Made by a program: the position numbers and the translations under genes | Assembly: GCA_949152475.1 (NCBI GenBank) | Contig: OX424555.1 | Coordinates: 73,919,499-73,983,498, forward strand | Direction: 5' to 3' | DNA length: 64,000 nucleotides | From: Terebella lapidaria | Taxonomy: Eukaryota > Annelida > Polychaeta > Terebellida > Terebellidae | In this document: positions 1 to 13,052 of the stretch, piece by piece | Position numbering within the stretch: position 1 is the stretch's first letter | Layout: every line of letters begins with the position of its first letter | Notes under the pieces: model-generated | Database searches by the model: none | Told to the model about the DNA's origin: nothing | The model's input: only the letters and a program-made list of their open reading frames with translations

Positions 1-2055
1 ATACACAATTCGACAACAGATACTTAGAAAATTGCCGTTAACCATGCATGTAAACAGTGGATAGAGAATGATCGGCCTGTCTACATGGCCGGTTGCCACA
101 GTTTCTAGACAAATACCAATGACGTTATGAGACGGTGTGTAGAACTCGCCCGCAAGGTGGGCCGCTTTGAGGAAAATATTGATGCGAGATTGACTGGCCC
201 GAATTTGAATCTTGATTTGGCAACTCATTTCAGGCACGTAATACAGACCCAAATTTGAAAGATTTCTCATTCTATAAACAAAACAAAGTTATTGCAGAAT
301 GGTTATAGCTTTAAAGTTCCCACAAACCTACTTTTCAAAACCCAAATTTACTACCTTGTAATTGATGATTATATGCTGCCGTATACCAGACGTATGTTTG
401 TTTCAAGAGGCGAGTTGTGCACGCCTCTAAAGGTCTGATAGAGCAGTTTTGTACTAGTATGTGGGTCGAGGCTCACACTGTCGACTCACAGGGCTTTCCT
501 AAAGATCTACGGGATATTTTGTCATGGGACAAGGCGAGAGCAATGATTGCGTAGAAGTACCATCAATTCCACAAGAGTTTAATAATGCCAATGTAAAACC
601 TGAAATGGAACATTTTACCACTTGCTCTCGAGTGGCAATGATAGGTGAATAGAACACGGCCTGCTTGAATATTTCAACCAGAAGCATTTATCACAGGCAC
701 TTGAATAGTGTGATATTCAGTTGACAGACATGTGATATTAATTGTTTTCGATGAAATCACTGTGTTAGTTTTTGATAGGTTGGCATGAATTTACTACTGT
801 AACTACCAAGGTCATAAATTTCGTTCCACAGTTCTGATTCGCCACCATAGCCATTGTTAATAGCAAACACCCATTCAGTTCTTACCGAGGTGGACATTGA
901 CCTCGGCTGGATGTTTCAGAAGAATATCAGCATGAACACACTAGTATTAGAATTACTACCGCCAGAATTGAACCTTTCATAGTAGATACCTGACTAGCAA
1001 GTAAGGACATCTGGATACATCCCAAACAACATCTTATATTGACCCATTGCCCACATTCCATATCTAGAGACAACTACACCTACAAAATGCACCAAACTCC
1101 AAAGTTAGTATAATTAAACGTAGTTAATATAATCAATCACCTCAATTGAATGTTCGGTAAAACCAATTCATGAAACGGGAAAGAATCATAATATCGATCT
1201 ATTGTACAAGCGGCAATCACTTGTACCTTGACCATACATAGGTTTACGGATTGTACGTGAAGTCAAAACATCGACTAGGACCTGAAACTGACACATCACA
1301 TGAGAACATGTAGCAGACAACAATCCCAAGTTGACAGAGTAGCTATAAAAAGCTTGAAATGAAGACAGTGCAGACTGGCTATACATACGATATACTTCGT
1401 TAGAAATGGCCAGTAATACATAGCAAATAAAAACAAATATAATACATGTATGTCATCTTAGTAATATGTCCAATTATGAACTAGTATTTTGTTTTTCTAT
1501 TTTATGGAAATTACGTGCTATATATACCATTCTGATCAGACATTTTTGTGACATGAATGAATGACGTTTTGGTATCTCAATTATTCATGGCATGTGTGAT
1601 GCTGAAAGTTTTGCTGTGAAACTTTTACCATAAATTTTATAATGGCTCATTTAGACACCTTCCACCGAGTTATATTTGCAACAAGGACATATTTACTTAT
1701 TACCATTACGCTTGTCATAAAATTAAATTCACATTCGAAGAAATTCCTGCTTACCACGCAAACATCGATATTTATAGTTGATTTCCTGCTGATAGGATAG
1801 ATCGCAAGTTCCGGAGGTTGCTTATCACGATAGCATTTCGAACAATAGAATATGAGGATATTAATAAGTGTGGCAAACAATATCATAAAATGATTATATG
1901 ATTCCAGATTTAGATATTACAATCATACGTCATCAACCAGAGGAAGTGACATGACTTGTCTTCCGGTTGAGACACCTTTGTTGCATTCAAAACTCATTTT
2001 CCACCAAAGTAAAGTAACACTGCGTAATCGTTAGGAGTAATTATTTACGATCATA
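1..2055. other. AT-rich non-coding stretch, two short coding-like scraps
   Basis: I see no convincing gene here. Two short plus-strand frames read like protein: 44 codons from an ATG at 127 to a stop ending at 261, and an open run of about 60 codons from roughly 376 to a stop near 558. Neither has clear splice signals or a family I recognise. They may be remnants of one decayed exon. The rest is low-complexity AT-rich sequence without repeats that recur elsewhere in the window. Confidence 0.5.
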
Positions 2056-2624
2056 TACTCTGATTTTTCTAACTTGTTTACACCGGTTTTTGACGATATC
2101 TTCGCGATGCTAAATGGTGTTGTTCTATAACTTGGCATACTTCACCTCGGAGACAAACGGCAATTTCCTACCAAATTTCAGATTCCTATCGCAATAATTG
2201 AAGAAGTTGGCTATCTACCCCAATGTTAAATTTAAGCCAAAAACGGGATCTCGAGAATCTGAGCTTATTCGAGGATTTGATCCTGTCTGTATCCACTAGG
2301 ATTCGAAGTATTGCTGTAATTTTAGACCAGATGACACACCGGGGGTGTATTCTACTCAAACATGTTGATTTTGAAATATTACACTACTACAAAACCGAGC
2401 AAATGCACGAAATTTCGTGCGGACCCAGAAATTACATGACATGGCTAAATTTAGCACAGGGGTAGATTGCCAACTTTTTAAATTTTCGAGATAGAAGACT
2501 GAAACTCGATAAATAATTGCCGTTTGACTCCCTGGTGAAGTATGCCAAGTTATAGGACGATAGCATATAGCATCGCAAAAATATCAGCGAAAAACTGTGT
2601 AAACGAGTTAGAAAAATCAGAGTA
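2056..2624. mobile_element. MITE-like element with ~110-bp terminal inverted repeats
   Basis: The first ~110 bases (from TACTCTGATTTTTCTAAC) match the reverse complement of the last ~110 (ending GAAAAATCAGAGTA), at roughly 84% by eye. Both arms carry the segment TAACTTGGCATACTTCACC. TA dinucleotides lie immediately outside both ends (2054-2055 and 2625-2626), the target duplication expected of Tc1/mariner-type transposons. The interior has an 80-codon frame at 2223-2465 that resembles no transposase, so this is a non-autonomous element. The arm divergence suggests an old insertion. Superfamily assignment rests only on the TA target and is tentative. Confidence 0.75.
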
Positions 2625-2626
2625 TA

Positions 2627-4600
2627 GGATAAATATTGTTGAATGACTAAATCACATATTAAGTTCCATCGCAGAATAATACATTGATCAGTAATGTTGA
2701 TACACGTACGGTATCACTTTGTTATTAGGCCAAGCGAAGATGAGGTCAATTGGCTTGATCAAAGAAACAGCGAACAATACTGATGAGTAGCTTAACGGTA
2801 GAAACAGAAATAACGTGAGGACCTTATTACTAGGCAGAACACAGCCAGTATTTCAGATTCAGTTGTTCAATAGGCAACTGATTACAGTACAAAGGGAAAC
2901 AATGGTGCGACAGAGGAAGAAAACGAAGCTAAAAGAGAACAAAGACAATATGTTTTGTGAGAGACCAAAATGGTACAAATTAATTGATTTTAAAATTATT
3001 TTCTAACCCATTCTTGGAGCATCATTCCAAAGGAATATCTTAAACCGTCTGCTGTCGGGCTGTTCTATATTTAACAATAATTAACCCATTGACTTGAGAT
3101 TGCACTTTGTGTACTTTGTCAAATTAACAATGTGGTATTGGAAATATCTAATTACAGACACAACGGCAATTACAGTTAGTGGCACAGACACCCAGATTTT
3201 GTTTGTGTTACAAGGAAAATATCAGAACTTTGCAAACACAGCAGATATTTGTTTTTCCTCCCACATGGTGTAATATGAATATTAATAATCACGCACAATC
3301 AATAATGTGATTGTGTGCATATTACTTCGACTCCAAGAGTTAACCTTACCTGAAATTAAGTCTGCCCTGTGAAAAGAATGCAGATAATAACGCAAATCAA
3401 TTACTTACACCCCTGACACTGTGCCGACATAGCGTCCCATGATGATTATACGAGGCAATTGACGTATTGTCTAGCTACATTTTATACAGAAAAGAGAAAC
3501 ATTTTGAATCTCGATGCCGGTCGACATTTTTGTCTGACTTTGATTGCTCCCACTGATGCTGAAATCGTTGGAATGCCCATTCTCGACTGCACCATGCACG
3601 GTCATAACCTGCAAATATCACATCATGGCTTAGGTCTGATGTTTGCATTGTATCGGGACTGACATATCAGGTTTGGGGTTCCCCTGGTGATGAATAATCA
3701 TACTCATTCGACAGACCTGTGTGTATCTGGTCTTGCATGAACACCTGCATGTATTGGCCTCATTCAAATGCTACATTCCCAAGTTGTTGCACAAATGAAA
3801 GCAGTGTATTAGCACGAAGTTATCGAGAATAAAGTGTCTGTTGTCGATCAAATGGAAGAACGGCTACTTGATAGATCTATCCGAATGATATTGAGTATGG
3901 ATTTTTACATGTCTTCTGTTTGATTTGAAAATGAAAATGGTAAAAGTTTCAGGTGTCTGTATATCGTAAATTATATGTTGTTATTATATATCAATTATCT
4001 TGATGTCCGTTTCATGTCATCTTTTGACAGAAGGTGAGTAACTTAAGTGGAAGCAACATAATTTTCATTGTAATAAAATATCCACTCTACTTGTATCATT
4101 TCCGAGTACTCACGACTGACCGGGGCACATTCTCCAATGTTCTGCAACATTAGGGATAAAGTTCAAAATTAACTCGAGTCACCCAATGAAACCATTGTGT
4201 CTAGTGTCACCACTGCAAATGCAATTGTAATATCAGATGCAATTATTCCGAGGTTAAGACGCGATTCAACTCGAATCGCGGCCTACGCGGATATGTTATT
4301 ATCTCAATGGAAGTGTTGCCTGTAAAATTATATCAGGAATGTTTTTACTACTCTGAGAAAATACGTGGAATTTAAAACCATCACAACCCTCCGTGATTAA
4401 TCTACGTGAATGATACACTTATTCGTATTAAACTTACAGAATCGGTTATTACTTGTCATGCTAAGCGCTTACAAATACATTTCGGGATGTGGAACGCCGT
4501 TAACATCATATTAGAAAACATGGCTTGGTGCAATTTTCGCCTAAATATTTGACATGATAACTTACGCCAATGTGTTCGCACTTGCGTTATTGCGCGACAA
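2627..4600. other. Non-coding intergenic sequence
   Basis: No gene, repeat array or element ends were found. A small perfect hairpin (CGCGATTC, five-base loop, GAATCGCG) lies at 4260-4280. Short frames here (for example 67 codons at 3459-3662) have no coding character I can support. Confidence 0.5.
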
Positions 4601-5591
4601 TATTGTTTGTCAACAATCATCAACATTCAGCAGCACGAGTTCTGCCATCTCCTCAATTAATAACCGCAATATAGCGTGCAATTTCGGGGCTGCAGTAATT
4701 AACTGGATTAACGCGGAGCGACAAGACGACCACGAGTGGCTTCCTTGATGGCACGCTGATGGAAGCGTCTTCCCATGGCTGCTCTCACGGCGCATTACTC
4801 GGCGTTCTGTCGGCCGAGACAAATGGCAAGGGATGCTGATGGACGTGAAGAGGGGAGCCGATGTCATTCATCCCGGCGCCGGAGGAGAGTAGCGCAGCGC
4901 TGTAAGTGACAGGTCTACTGGCAGGGAGTGGTCCTTACCCGCCTCCACTCGGCTTCGCACGACCGCTCCAGTCGGTCGGCCACACGAGGGACTCAGCGAC
5001 AGCAGCAGCCCGGGAGACGGACAGCCCGAGTGGGGAGTCGAGCACCGATCGAGCAGGGATTCGGGACTCCAGACCAATGGGAGTCACACTCCACGCCATG
5101 GCAGGATCGAAACTTGTGACGCACATGGCGCACCAGCAGCTAAACGGAGCGACGGACACCATAAAAAGATGACTCGTGGGAGGAAATACTTGGGTTGGCA
5201 AACATTTAAAAAGCATGGAATCAATCAGTTGTTTGTCAGAGACGTGAAGCAGAACTCCCAGGATAGACGAGATCGAAGGTACAAGTACGAAAGTTGACAC
5301 CTCCTCACTCCTGACATCTAGTTTATGCCCATTAGCTGCAATAATTGATAGAAACAACTTCTTTCTTCGCCCGAGAAACAGCCACTTTGACAGTGGAACA
5401 ACAAAACAGTGCCATCTTAGAAATTCCTTGTAAATCTATTTCAATGGTATGCATATAAAAGACACGTGGCGCGTCACCGTGTCGTGAACTTCTGGATGAG
5501 TACATGGGATTGAGAGACTCTGTAGGCGCCAAGTCAAACAAAACTTGTTGAGATTACACCTGATCCGGAGGGCTCTGAAGGCTTGGCGAAA
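4600..5591 (+). promoter_or_regulatory. Promoter and 5' UTR of the C16orf89-like gene
   Basis: CpG and GC content rise sharply over about 4680-5180 against AT-rich surroundings. A canonical TATAAAAG box lies at 5454-5461, immediately followed by an E-box CACGTG at 5463-5468. A start about 30 bases downstream would give a 5' UTR of roughly 100 nt. That leader would hold two short upstream frames: ATG at 5496 (5 codons) and ATG at 5504 ending with a TGA at 5549-5551 (15 codons). The main ATG at 5592 has A at -3 and G at +4. The transcription start and the role of the upstream frames are inferences. Confidence 0.55.
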
Positions 5592-8500
5592 ATGGTTGGA
5601 TCTCAGGGTAGATGGCAGGGCAGAGACCAAGGCTGTGGCTGGGCCCTGGTTGGTGTCCTGGTGCTGGTCATCGGTTGTACCGCACAAGAAGACGAGTACA
5701 CGAGAGCGGAGTTCGCCCTCAGACGAGTTCTGGATTCGATGTCGTCTGCTCTCGAATTTATGTCATCTGAACACAACCGTCTCAACTTGGATGCCGTCAT
5801 CGGGCTCAGACTCGTCGAAGGTTGGTACAATCATGACATCCACAATGTTCATAAATCTAGATGTCTATATACATGTATATTGGCGAGTACATTTACAACT
5901 TTAGAGGATCAGCTTGGGTTTGAATTTATATTGCCTTAATTATTTCTTCTCGGCTCCATTCGTACCAATGGATAGAACGTATATATAGCGCAATTAAAGT
6001 GATATATCGTCTATACAAAATGGAGCAAAGAGTGCAGATTGTACTATTTTCCAATAATCATTTTCCAGCTCAATAACTCGATCACGTTAATCTAATTTGA
6101 TTAAGGATTTTATGGGCAAATCTTTCAGTGACCCGTTTTCATGATTTGTTGATTGCCATCGATGATGTGAATATCCCAAGCTTCTCCCCGCATGACGTAA
6201 ATTAGATCGGGTTGACAAACAATTTTCCGGAAATTTCCTTTCTGAGATGTTCGTAAATCAAAAGCATCCGAGTCATTATCTGGCCGTCTAATGAATAGAA
6301 GCAAACGGGAACGGCAGCGATTAAGGGTCTCCATCGGTATGAAGTGACGCAGGAAAGATTCCATGAAGTGTTTCACGAAAGGGCAACAAAGCGGAAATAT
6401 TGGCACTGTTAATGAGTTGATGAGGGTCCATATATGGACCCTTGATACGATAGATCTTACTAAATGTCACCACGAAAACTTTGCATGAATAAAACATATC
6501 AGGCCCTCAAAGTGGCTTGGTGTGTTAGGGGAGGGAAATGTTCGAAAATAGACCCGTCTAAATCACGGACTCGTGCGGTGATTGTGTTTGGTCTTATCGT
6601 TAGTGGATGGCGGATCAATTCAGCAGATTCATTAAGTTATATTTAGAACTACGTGCTTTACTCGTGAACATTCTTTGCTACATGATTCTCGAATAATGTT
6701 GAAAACATGTAGTAGTTTTTAATATGTTACTTTTATTGTTTCACAATCTGTTTATATCGTTTCAAGTCAAAATAGTTATGCAATATCTGTATTAGAAAAA
6801 AAAAAGTAGGTGAAATATCTGTTCCACTGAGTTCAGCAATGATAAGCATTTTCGTTCCAATTTCTGGCAGTTTCCTAATTTTCAGTTCTGGGAATATGCT
6901 AGATAATGTACAAGATAATGATATATTCTATGAGAGTCGCACCAACTGGAATAATCAACTATTCATAATGTGAACACCGGAGTTGATATCGATTCCATGT
7001 CTTTTAATCGATCCGCCAAGCTATATTTAGTTGGTACCATTTGTCTAGTGAGACCCTTACATGGAGGGCCTTTTAGATAACAAGCGAAAAAAATGACATC
7101 CTGGAAGTCGGAAGACGTTTATTCCTCCACTGACATCTTGAGAAACCGTTCCCCTCCCACCCTGTCGCCCATAGTACTGTCAGGTGTCCCGATGATTTCA
7201 AACATGGAAAGTCATTTGAGCTGACCCCATAGCTCATCCGATATAATCGATTTGAATCACCATCCTCAGTCATCTGGACACACTTGTCACCTTTATTCGT
7301 GAGATATGATCAGATAAAAAAGAGAGTGAATAATGCGCACTTAGATGTGGATGACTGACAAATTGGACCAAGATCATCATTCAGATGAAAACGAGGGAGC
7401 AGCTCTCAATCAGATATTTATTTAGTGGGTTTTCGTGAAATTATCGAAATGCCGAAAAAAAAATACTGATTAATATCTAGCTGCTTTGCAAAGTGGCGGA
7501 CGTGTGATACACAGAGAGAAAACTTCAGATGAGGTATAACTGGTAGGCTACTAACAGAGGCCTTGCCTACGTTACAGCTAGAGCCATTTTTCGAATGGTC
7601 AGATTTGTTATCTCTGCAGTAACGATATTTTGTCTGTAATGACAATTCACTCAAAATTTGTTTTGAAAATATTGTCTGCTTGAAATTATTTGCCAAAACC
7701 GAGAATCAAATTCAGGCAATCAATTTCTCATCCATTGGCGTCATTGGTATTTGTCTGGACACTCTGGCAACCGTCAATATCCGAGAGCCAATCATGTGTT
7801 CTCTAATTCTCTATCCAATGTTTTCATGTACGATTACCGGTATCTGTGATTTTCTGAGTAACTGACATTGGAATGTGCATATTTATTATCCTGACATTTT
7901 CGAGATGTACTTACAAGTTTTCTTGATGAACAAGGATGCTAAAATTGGCTGATTTCAAAATTGGTTCCAACTTCGACTCACGGAAAACTTCATTTCATAT
8001 TTAAAATGCGTCACCGCGTACGAATTTTTCTTTTTCAAAATGGTCGAAATACACACTTGGAATACAGCTGAATTTTTTTTGTATAGCTTCAGATATGAAT
8101 TACACAAGAGAAAACTGTCGCATGCTGGCTCGGGTGTACCAGGATGTCAACCAGTCTACGACAATTATAGTAATTTTACTATGGCCATTCTCTCCGAACT
8201 CTTTGAAGTTCTCACCAGCATTTTGACGTGAAGTAATATGAATAAAATTACCCCAGAAAAAGGTTTCCTCATACCATATTTTAGTTCAAATAATGCTAAA
8301 TACTTTTCGAGAACAATAATACACTGAATCATTCGAATCACCCTGCACAGTAGACTATACTAGGCTCAAATTAAACTTCACCTCACAACAAATTAGCCTT
8401 TTTTCGACATTATCATTCGCTCTCGCATGGTCACTGGCGAGACGTGTAAGTTTAACACCTAAACTTTACCCCTCACCTGTATCCGATTGACAGGTTGTCC

Positions 8501-11056
8501 AATCTTCACGTTGATTTTAGTAAAATCCTATCGAAAGTAATGTTGAAAATCCTAATTATATTAACATCTGACACGATCCTATTCGGTGTAATTCCACTTA
8601 TCTTTCCCTCTGTTTTCATAGCCTCGTTTTCATTTCTTTTGTTGTATCAGTTTAATTCACGCCATCACGATAGTGTACCTCCGAAATGTTCATTGTCTAA
8701 TTTCTGTAATATGTCAACGATATCATCACAGTTTTTGATATTATTTTCTCGTTTGTCCATTATTCTAGAGTATACATATCATGTATATGTATATATATGT
8801 TCACAATTGTATTTTGTTTGTACCATATCATTACTTGTCTTATATTTCCATGTGTTCAATATTGTTTTCCTGTCAATAATAAATTGACCATATTCAATCA
8901 AATTTGGTATTTCAGTCAACATTTCATTTCGCATGAATATAATTATTGTATCACCAAACGTGACAGACTTCAAATCGCACCATTATATTTCTGGGAATGG
9001 ATCCCAGAAGTTTCAATGCATCAATAGTCTCAAGCATGTCAAAAGAGAAATTATATGGAGAAGAAACCCCCCCCCCCCCAAAAAAATTCATTGCTTGAAA
9101 TGTGTCTCATCACAATGAAAACATTTCCTCTTATATACACTTAGTTTTTAATGTATTTTCAGGTCAACTTAAAGTTTTGCTCAAGCATCAGTCATCCCCG
9201 GGTAACCATCACCTCTCAAAAGACATCACAGACAAAATTCATCAGCTTCAGCAGCAGGCGACCGCCGTCAGCAACAAAGCCGTGCCCTTCATCCAGAAAC
9301 AGCAGGCAGCTTACTACAGGCGTGAGTACCGGAACTGAACCGGATCCAACTGGTGTGGTTTGATTACATACGAATCATGCAAAAAAGCTATTAATCATAT
9401 CAATAATTGTATTGAATTTATAAATATACTAGTACATGATTTTGACAGGAATCGGATTCATCATCAATGAGGATTTCTGGACTCTGGACTACCCGAGCTC
9501 TGACCTTGACCTTTCACACGTGCAGCGCCCACTGGTGATTGGTGAGGCGTTACAAGAAGCTGCTTCCGACAAATGTCTCGAAGAGCTCAGGACATACAAG
9601 TAATCTGACAACAATTATCTGATTACAATATAATTTCTCATTAGACGCCATATGACACAACGAATTATGCATATTCGGAAGCAAGTTGCTGTATCAGTAA
9701 TAAGTAACAAGGCATATGTTCTTTCTAGGCATAGAACTAATGGCTTGCTGTTGATGATGTCTTTTGTATCAGGAAGTCGAGTGGGTATGACTGTGCGGTA
9801 AGTGTTGACTGTTGGAACAAGATGACGGCTCCTGGCTACAGATACTACTCACTGTCACACGAGATCTTCTACTTACAAATCGGCGAGGCGGTGAGTGAAA
9901 TTTACTCCACCCACAGTCCCGTAAATTTCGTACCATGCTCTTCCTCACAAGTCGGATCACATCATAGCCCCACGACTGGAATTATAGCCTACACACTAAG
10001 CATGATATTGCGCAATGTAATTTCCCAGGCGACCTGATTACAGGAGGTGAAGTGGTCATTGTGGGATTTAGTAGCATTAAGTCACTGTCAGGAACGATAT
10101 ATAAGCCTCCGCGTATGAAAAATGAATGACGAAACGAAGACGTTCATTATAGCAGCAATATTTTCCTTGTAGTTATTCTAGTTCTGGTTGCTTGAGTTAC
10201 GTTTATTATTCCGCAGAATAGATGCAATAGTATTCCTTTTGATAACTCTATAGATATCGTACACATTTGACGGAAAGGTATTCAATTTTCTTCCGAACAG
10301 ACGGGTTGTTTCAAGCAAAAGGTCCTGGACGCCACCCGGCCGCTGAGGGAGAAGTTCTGTGCTAGTCTGCTGACGGAGACAAGGTCCTTCAGCAACGACG
10401 GCTTCCCCAGCGACAAGCAGGACCTCTTCATGGAGGAAGGTGAAATATCAAAACACACGCGCGAACATGGCTAACTAGGAAAATACTCGTATTTGAATGT
10501 TGCTAGTGATTAATCATAAAAGTATTCATGGTTGACTTAAATCTAGAGACTTACAGTAAAACAGCACATGTACCTAAATCGCCACATAATGTTGGCTTGC
10601 AGCTGCCCTGTGTGGGATATACGGATACCGTCAGTTTTTCACGGACGTATGGCTGGAGAAGATCCTGAGCTGGCAGAGACACCCGCGGGGCTGCTGGGGC
10701 ATGACTGCAGACGACTATCTCCATGGTAATTCATTTTCATGAAGTATCCGCATCGAACACCAGTTTCGAATCTGCAAGTTTAATGTATGGCTAAAGGCTA
10801 CGAGCCTTATCTATATATTGACTCGAATGAGCAAAAGATGCTTCGTGAACAAAACCATGAGTAGTCAGGCCATATACGCCTAGATATGACCTGAGTACTA
10901 TATGGTTGCCTCGCAGGCCGGACCAAGCGGGAGGAGAGGGTGTTGCCGGATGGCTGTGAGTGTCACCGGACAGCCGTGGCACTGGGAGCTCTCACCCAAT
11001 ACGTCCGCTACATCGCCGAGTATATGCACAGTCTCAGCGGCTTCGACTTCTTCTGA
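5592..11056 (+). CDS. C16orf89: Secreted C16orf89-like protein (DUF4735 family), seven coding exons
   Basis: Exons: 5592-5820, 9163-9321, 9449-9599, 9773-9890, 10301-10439, 10603-10725, 10917-11056. All introns are GT-AG, phases agree throughout, and the spliced frame is 1059 nt (352 aa). Residues 1-30 look like a signal peptide (hydrophobic core WALVGVLVLVIGC, cleavage near TAQ-ED). The rest matches human C16orf89 as I remember it: NLDAVIGLRLVEGQLK early; FWTLDYP; DCAVSVDCWNKM followed by GYRYYSLSHEIFYLQ; GCFKQKVL; DLFMEEAALCGIYGY; WLEKILSWQRHPRGCWG; and a C-terminal DGCECHRTAVALGAL. Conserved cysteines suggest a disulphide-bonded extracellular protein. Human C16orf89 is a secreted, thyroid-enriched protein of unknown biochemical function and similar length. 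The start was chosen because the ATG at 5592 opens directly into the signal peptide in strong context. The family call is firm; the function is unknown. Confidence 0.92.
5821..9162 (+). other. Intron 1 of the C16orf89-like gene
   Basis: This 3.3-kb intron splits a glycine codon between the end of the GLRLVEG segment and QLKVLLK. Donor is GAAG|GTTGGT and acceptor is TATTTTCAG|GTC. It is AT-rich and no further conserved exon was recognised in it. A 130-codon frame at 8495-8887 is a by-product of low-complexity sequence. A C10/A-run lies at 9069-9087. Intron 1 is much longer than the other five. Confidence 0.7.
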
Positions 11057-11400
11057 GCGGGGATTCGCATGGATTCTGGAGAGCGTGGATTGGTTAGGGA
11101 TGAAGTATTACATCATTCATCAGCAATTCAGCATATCAGTTATTATCGTACCAATGTTTCATCCACTTCAGCAATGCTGGCGACAATAACATCATGACGT
11201 TATCTAGATAACTCAGTTTAATGGTAGAAGTTTCCACTCCATTCACGGAGGCCTTCATCCACAGAGACAGATAAGTCAGGCCCACCAGGCCATATCGTAA
11301 CTGAAACAATTTTTTTTTTACTTCTTTTACGGGCTTTGCTTCTTTAGAATCGCTTGGACTGTAGTGTCATATATTACATACGTGTGTGAAATAAACATGC
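11057..11400 (+). promoter_or_regulatory. 3' UTR with poly(A) signal AATAAA at 11390
   Basis: After the TGA at 11054-11056 there are about 330 bases of UTR before an AATAAA hexamer at 11390-11395. It is the first good signal downstream and sits before the repeat-rich region begins, so it is the likely 3' end of the C16orf89-like transcript. Confidence 0.6.
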
Positions 11401-11689
11401 ATTTATTTTCCGAATACAGACTTCCGAATCTCTATTATCTTCAACTGCACATAAGTCGTGTGCCTATCAACTTCAAGTGAAATGTATTCGCCTAATAAGT
11501 TCATTATGTATAATTTTTTTCTGGAATATTGGAAGTTGAATACCCAAGTACTGCATGCTGACCACGGGATTCATATTTACGGAGTATCTTATTTACATGA
11601 CTAACTTATATATTGCCATCAAAGAACCCAGCTTGATTATGTGTTGTATGATTACTATAGTATAACTTCAATGTGGTCATAATGTAGTG

Positions 11690-12720
11690 CAGGTCTACCA
11701 TTTATCCAGTCGACCACGCTAGATGACTTGTATGAAGAGCCATCATTTCCGCCGGGTGGGCTTGCAGTCAAGTAACAGAAAATTAAGACACCTCAGGGTC
11801 ATTTTCCGTTCGTGTCACAAGGCCAACACCCAATACATTAGCACGGACGACCTGATGGCTTATGACCGGCTCTCGTGAAAGTAACAGGCATCGGATAGCG
11901 ACAGAATACTAATACATTTATGTGTCATTTTCTTGTGAGGTTATGAACGACAAACTATCTGACAGTGTTACACTGGACACGTGACAATTTGTCAGTGGGC
12001 AAGGTATAATTTCGTGGTAACAATAAGGTGATTTTCTATAAGTAGCTGATCCATCAGTACAAGGTCTCAGGATATGTATGTACCTATATGTCCTTTAGTA
12101 GCAATATTTTTTACCTGAACAATTAATTTGAAGTGTTGGACCATTTCTGCATACCTAGTGTTCGAGACAATAACAATTATAAACGCCTATTATATGCAGT
12201 TCCTAATTGGAATTCTATGCGAGTGCATAAAATGGAAGAAACCGATTACGGTCATGAATGACGTTAATGACCTCTGGACACATGGGTACACACGTTTCGC
12301 ATATAATATGATACTCGTTTGATGACTGACCATACGATTATGACTATATCATCTGTGTCTTCTGATGAGAAAAGGCGACACACAATGCGGGAAATGACAC
12401 TCGTTAATGCATCTATTATGCAAATAGTCTCTGTTCCTTTCATGCAACATCAACTGCTGTCAGTTTTATTCAGAACAATGGCGGGAAGCAGCGACAAAAC
12501 TGTTCGCATGCACAGCCAGTATCTTGACAGGACTTGGCTCCAACAAAAACGGACAGTCTGCTTTGGGTATAAAGACGCCACTGTTCTCGTGTCAGTTCAC
12601 GCACCACAATTTGTGACGTCAGAGGGTGCAATTCTTATAGTCTCACGCAGATCTTGGGGGGAAATCCGAGTTTCAGACCACGGAATGCAATATTTACCTA
12701 CCGCATCTTAGAATATGAAA
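11690..12720 (+). repeat. Repeat-family module a, most complete forward copy
   Basis: This block is homologous to an inverted copy at about 38.6-40.14 kb. Shared landmarks are CCAGTCGA near the start, AAGGCCAACACCCAA at about 11820, AGGTTATGAACGACAA and AAAACGGACAGTCTGCT. The second half is homologous to 17.94-18.35, 25.5-25.9 and 28.9-29.3 kb. The 130-codon frame at 12319-12711 appears only as diverged, disrupted versions in the other copies, so I treat the block as non-coding repeat. Confidence 0.7.
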
Positions 12721-13052
12721 ACGCACTAGCATCTTCTCTGAATATGGTGAACCCAAAAATTCTTTTCACATTTCTGACAAATGATTTGTAATAGACTAAT
12801 AAATATAAAGCACCCGAAGACGTGCAATATGTGGTCGTGTAATGCACGTGACCACATTTACATAGACTCCAGACATGCGTGTAACATTGATCTATAATGC
12901 ATTAGTACTCATTAAAAAGACAAAATATATGTAGGCCTACCTGTTGTGTCTAGTATCTGAGCTATATCGTGCAAATAGCTCACATGTCATCTCCTTCCAG
13001 ACTTGTGCAGCGCAAACCTACAGCTGTCATATGTGTCAACAGAATGACAACT
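12721..13052. repeat. Repeat-family linker related to 40.15-40.27 kb
   Basis: The stretch from about 12930 matches the forward sequence beginning at 40151 (shared AGTATCTGAGCTATATC and GACTTGTGC). It joins module a to the duplicated block that starts at 13053. Nothing coding was seen. Confidence 0.55.

Noticed and set aside
4255-4290. GATTCAACTCGAATC hairpin resembling a tRNA T-arm
   Set aside because: No matching acceptor, D or anticodon arms at the right spacing; just a small hairpin.
4935-5357. 140-codon minus-strand frame over the promoter zone
   Set aside because: Open by virtue of high GC content; no family resemblance and it overlaps several other frames in the same stretch.
5545-5904. 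119-codon frame overlapping exon 1 of the C16orf89-like gene
   Set aside because: Alternative frame of the same exon; the frame from 5592 carries the signal peptide and joins in phase to the conserved exons.
8495-8887. 130-codon hydrophobic frame in intron 1
   Set aside because: No ATG start, low-complexity AT-rich codons that mimic membrane segments; lies within an intron of a well-supported gene.
12319-12711. 130-codon frame beginning MMTDHTIM
   Set aside because: Related copies at 18.0, 28.95 and 39.5 kb (reverse) are not consistent as protein, and the opposite strand is equally open in some; treated as repeat noise.
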